Source: Actinobaculum sp. 313
GTDB lineage: Bacteria; Actinomycetota; Actinomycetes; Actinomycetales; Actinomycetaceae
DNA length: 64,000 nt
Reading direction: 5' to 3'
Assembly (NCBI RefSeq): GCF_003073475.1
Contig: NZ_CP029033.1
Span: forward strand, 2,108,001 to 2,172,000
Shown in pieces: positions 62,257 to 64,000 of the stretch. The translations under genes and the position numbers were made by a program. The first letter of the stretch is position 1, and each line of letters starts with the position of its first letter. Below the pieces are notes generated by a model that was not told the DNA's origin, did no database searches, and worked only from the letters and a program-made list of their open reading frames with translations.

Positions 62257-62837
62257 TTTTGCTCCCCTGGTACAAGAACGAATCCATCGTCTCCGCCCAG
62301 GACCAGCAGCACATCCCCCACCGAGGCACGCTGAATCCGCACTTCCGCCGTGGCGGGTTCACCGAGACTGCCCTGCCCGGTGTCCAGGCGAACAACCATT
62401 ACCTGCGAGGCCACCAGTTCTGCGCTTGTGGCATTAACACGCCACAGTTCCACCACATCGCCCCGTTCTACGGATGATGGCACTCGAGTTGCCAAGGGCA
62501 CCACCACATCGCACCCGTCATCAGTCTCACCCTGTACGGCGGTGCGTGCCACCAACTCGCCCTCGTAGACAACTGATCGTAGCTTCTTATCGCCAGAACG
62601 TCGCAGGTCGGACTGCTGCAGGTACTGGCTGGAGATTCCTCTCGGAACGCCGACGAGCACCAGATCCGACTCGTTGAGGGCAGCACCGGGAAGTAGCGTC
62701 GAGGCAGCTCGGTACACCTGCACCTGCTCCGGGCCCGCCAGCAAAGCACCGCTGGCTATGGCAGATACACATACCAGCAGTACACCGATTGCCAGGCGCG
62801 GATCCCGCCAGCGAGGTCCAATCCGATGTCGTGCCAT
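62253..62837 (-). CDS. SAF-domain (CpaB/RcpC-like) membrane protein
   Basis: 194 residues from the ATG at 62837 with AAGGAG upstream. One N-terminal span (LAIGVLLVCVSAIASGALLAG) and an extracytoplasmic SAF domain (RAASTLLPGAALNESDLVLV, YEGELVARTAVQGETDD), as in the CpaB component of Flp/Tad pili. Paired with the CpaE-like gene but without secretion ATPase, pilin or outer parts in the window. Confidence 0.75.
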   Translation of the reverse strand: MARHRIGPRWRDPRLAIGVLLVCVSAIASGALLAGPEQVQVYRAASTLLPGAALNESDLVLVGVPRGISSQYLQQSDLRRSGDKKLRSVVYEGELVARTAVQGETDDGCDVVVPLATRVPSSVERGDVVELWRVNATSAELVASQVMVVRLDTGQGSLGEPATAEVRIQRASVGDVLLVLGGDDGFVLVPGEQK

Positions 62838-62953
62838 GCTCACTCCTTCTGTCGTTCCACCATATTCACAGGCCGTCCTACCGGCCTGCCAAGAGTGTCC
62901 ACAGGCTTGTGGACAACTTTCCCGGCACGCGTGTGACGTGCGAAAATACCACT

Positions 62954-63175
62954 ATGGCGAAATTCCTGACCATCGCAGATGTAGCTGAGTATCTCAACGT
63001 CTCCGCCGGGCAGGTGCGCACTCTTATCCGCTCGGGTGAGCTTCCCGCAATCCAAGTCGGTGGCCGCGGGCAGTGGCGCATCGAGGACACCGTTCTTCAG
63101 GGCTATGTTGATGAGCGCTACGAGCAGACACGGCATCTGGTCGAAAGTCGACGCTCCGAGCACTCCAACTCGTAA
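62954..63175 (+). CDS. excisionase-family helix-turn-helix DNA-binding protein
   Basis: 73 residues. FLTIADVAEYLNVSAGQVRTL and IRSGELPAIQVGGRGQWRI form the winged HTH of the excisionase/MerR-like (BldC-type) family, too short for an effector domain. Divergent from the SAF gene. No integrase or attachment site is near, so it is more likely a regulator or nucleoid protein than a phage excisionase. Confidence 0.8.
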   Translation: MAKFLTIADVAEYLNVSAGQVRTLIRSGELPAIQVGGRGQWRIEDTVLQGYVDERYEQTRHLVESRRSEHSNS

Positions 63176-63229
63176 GCAATATTGTCTTGTCACTACGGCC
63201 CGTATTGGCCAGCCTCTCGCAGGTCGGCT

Positions 63230-63271
63230 CCACCTACTCAATACGGCCGACACCACCCACTCAATACGGCC
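63230..63271. repeat. 19-bp direct repeat downstream of the HTH gene
   Basis: CCACCTACTCAATACGGCC (63230-63248) and CCACCCACTCAATACGGCC (63253-63271) differ at one base and have a 23-bp period. An inverted partial copy (GGCCCGTATTGGCC) lies at 63198-63211. Further down CCAGAAGAATCAA occurs near 63341 and again near 63418. Confidence 0.6.
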
Positions 63272-63426
63272 AGTCAACATATTCACTTTTCTCCCGGCAT
63301 CGGCTGATGGGCGGCGCGGTCGCAGTCCGCACTAGCTCAACCAGAAGAATCAAAGGCCGTCAGGCTGAGAGAATAAGCGGCGGAGTTAAGAGACTCAGCG
63401 GCCGGAAGAGTCAACCACCAGAAGAA

Positions 63427-63948
63427 TCAACGGCGGCGTGGCGAAGAGAAGTCGACACGTTCAATCTGACCTAGAGAAATAACAAGAGTGGCATTGAGTT
63501 CCAGCCAATTCTGACCGACGCGCGTTATGCGCCCCTGTTCCTCACCACATGCCAGAACGCACCGGACCACACGGCCGCTCCGCATCAGGCGGCGTAACTG
63601 CGAACCCAGAGAAATGGACTGCCTGCCAGCCCGTTGCTCACAGCGCTGCGGAAGACCGCGTATCGTAGCTATGGCAGCATACGGAATCAAGGTCATAATC
63701 CGCTCGCGCTCCCCGAGAAACCACGTGTCAGCGCATTCACGTACCAGGATCACAACCATGCTCCCTCCCCGTGTACGCACCTTTACGATGTTGCCAATGC
63801 TCGCCGCCAGCCTGTCGGCCAGGCGAATGCTCGCCTCCTCGGCCTGCCGCAGTTCGTTTGCCAGGCCGAGCCGTTCAGTATGCAGCTCCGCATCCATTTG
63901 GCTGGCCACATCGGTGCTGTAGCGCTCCCAGGGATCCATCTCGCTCAT
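63427..63948 (-). CDS. hypothetical protein
   Basis: 173 residues: an N-terminal helical part (DVASQMDAELHTERLGLANE) followed by a beta-rich region with VKVRTRGGSMVVILVRECAD and ITRVGQNWLELNATLVISLG, resembling small beta-barrel folds. Such proteins are found in many actinobacteria, but I recognise no function. ATG at 63948; upstream sequence to 64000 has no further gene. Confidence 0.6.
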   Translation of the reverse strand: MSEMDPWERYSTDVASQMDAELHTERLGLANELRQAEEASIRLADRLAASIGNIVKVRTRGGSMVVILVRECADTWFLGERERIMTLIPYAAIATIRGLPQRCEQRAGRQSISLGSQLRRLMRSGRVVRCVLACGEEQGRITRVGQNWLELNATLVISLGQIERVDFSSPRRR

Positions 63949-64000
63949 ACGCGCAGCGTAGCCGGTTGCAAAGAGGCCGCCACACCCTTTTCCACAACAA

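Noticed and set aside
62954-63175. Prophage or integrative element excisionase
   Set aside because: No integrase, recombinase, att-like repeat pair at a tRNA or phage gene is in the window; free-standing HTH genes of this family are common in actinobacteria.
60321-63271. CRISPR array
   Set aside because: Repeats are short, only two or three copies, without unique spacers of constant size, and no cas gene is present.

Overview
The window looks like a chromosome segment of a high-GC Gram-positive (Actinomycetota), most likely a fermentative member of Actinomycetales close to Actinomycetaceae. The evidence is NucS-type mismatch repair next to DUF2550, a SigR/RsrA redox pair with a ZAS anti-sigma factor, a Rho with a long Arg/Asn-rich insert, a DivIVA-type coiled-coil protein, the 24-residue ribosomal protein bS22, and the actinobacterial gene order thrB-rho-rpmE-prfA-prmC-tsaC-wecA-atpI-atp-DUF2550-nucS. 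Family-level placement is inference. No mobile element, CRISPR array or rRNA was seen; there is one tRNA (Arg, CCG).

Layout. 0.3-9.9 kb: alpha-glucan metabolism (glgB, a maltose-type ABC importer malEFG without its ATPase, a LacI regulator and a GH13 alpha-glucosidase). 9.9-15.8 kb: a CnoX/YbbN-like protein with two uncharacterised envelope genes, a hendecad coiled-coil DivIVA-like protein, an alpha/beta hydrolase and a small CxxC protein. 15.8-33.7 kb: nucS, DUF2550, the complete F1Fo ATP synthase operon, wecA, tsaC, prmC, prfA, rpmE, rho, thrB and hom, all on the minus strand. 33.9-39.4 kb: a 2-enoate-reductase-like flavoprotein divergent from a YdiB-like shikimate/quinate dehydrogenase, a YdiN-like MFS carrier and a type I dehydroquinase. 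This is a candidate hydroaromatic (quinate/shikimate) utilisation or reduction locus and the most interesting region. 39.6-47.4 kb: lysA, argS, tRNA-Arg, a glycerophosphodiesterase, an M23 peptidase, an SGNH hydrolase and bS22. 47.7-50.8 kb: a MacAB-like exporter. 51-56 kb: rsrA-sigR with a SigR-type autoregulatory promoter, a DoxX protein, aroA, rsgA and hisN. 56-64 kb: sbcD-sbcC, then an orphan CpaE-like/SAF (CpaB-like) pair with an excisionase-type HTH gene and unknowns.

A property of the sequence itself matters for every reader. Eleven genes, several of them housekeeping (atpG, rsgA, sbcC, hisN, sigR), are broken by 14 apparent single-base deletions, each in or beside a short G or C run. 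Restoring one base at each site rebuilds a full-length family member. The uniform direction and context point to consensus errors in the assembly rather than biological pseudogenes. Entries of type pseudogene below describe the reading frame as given; most are probably intact in the organism.
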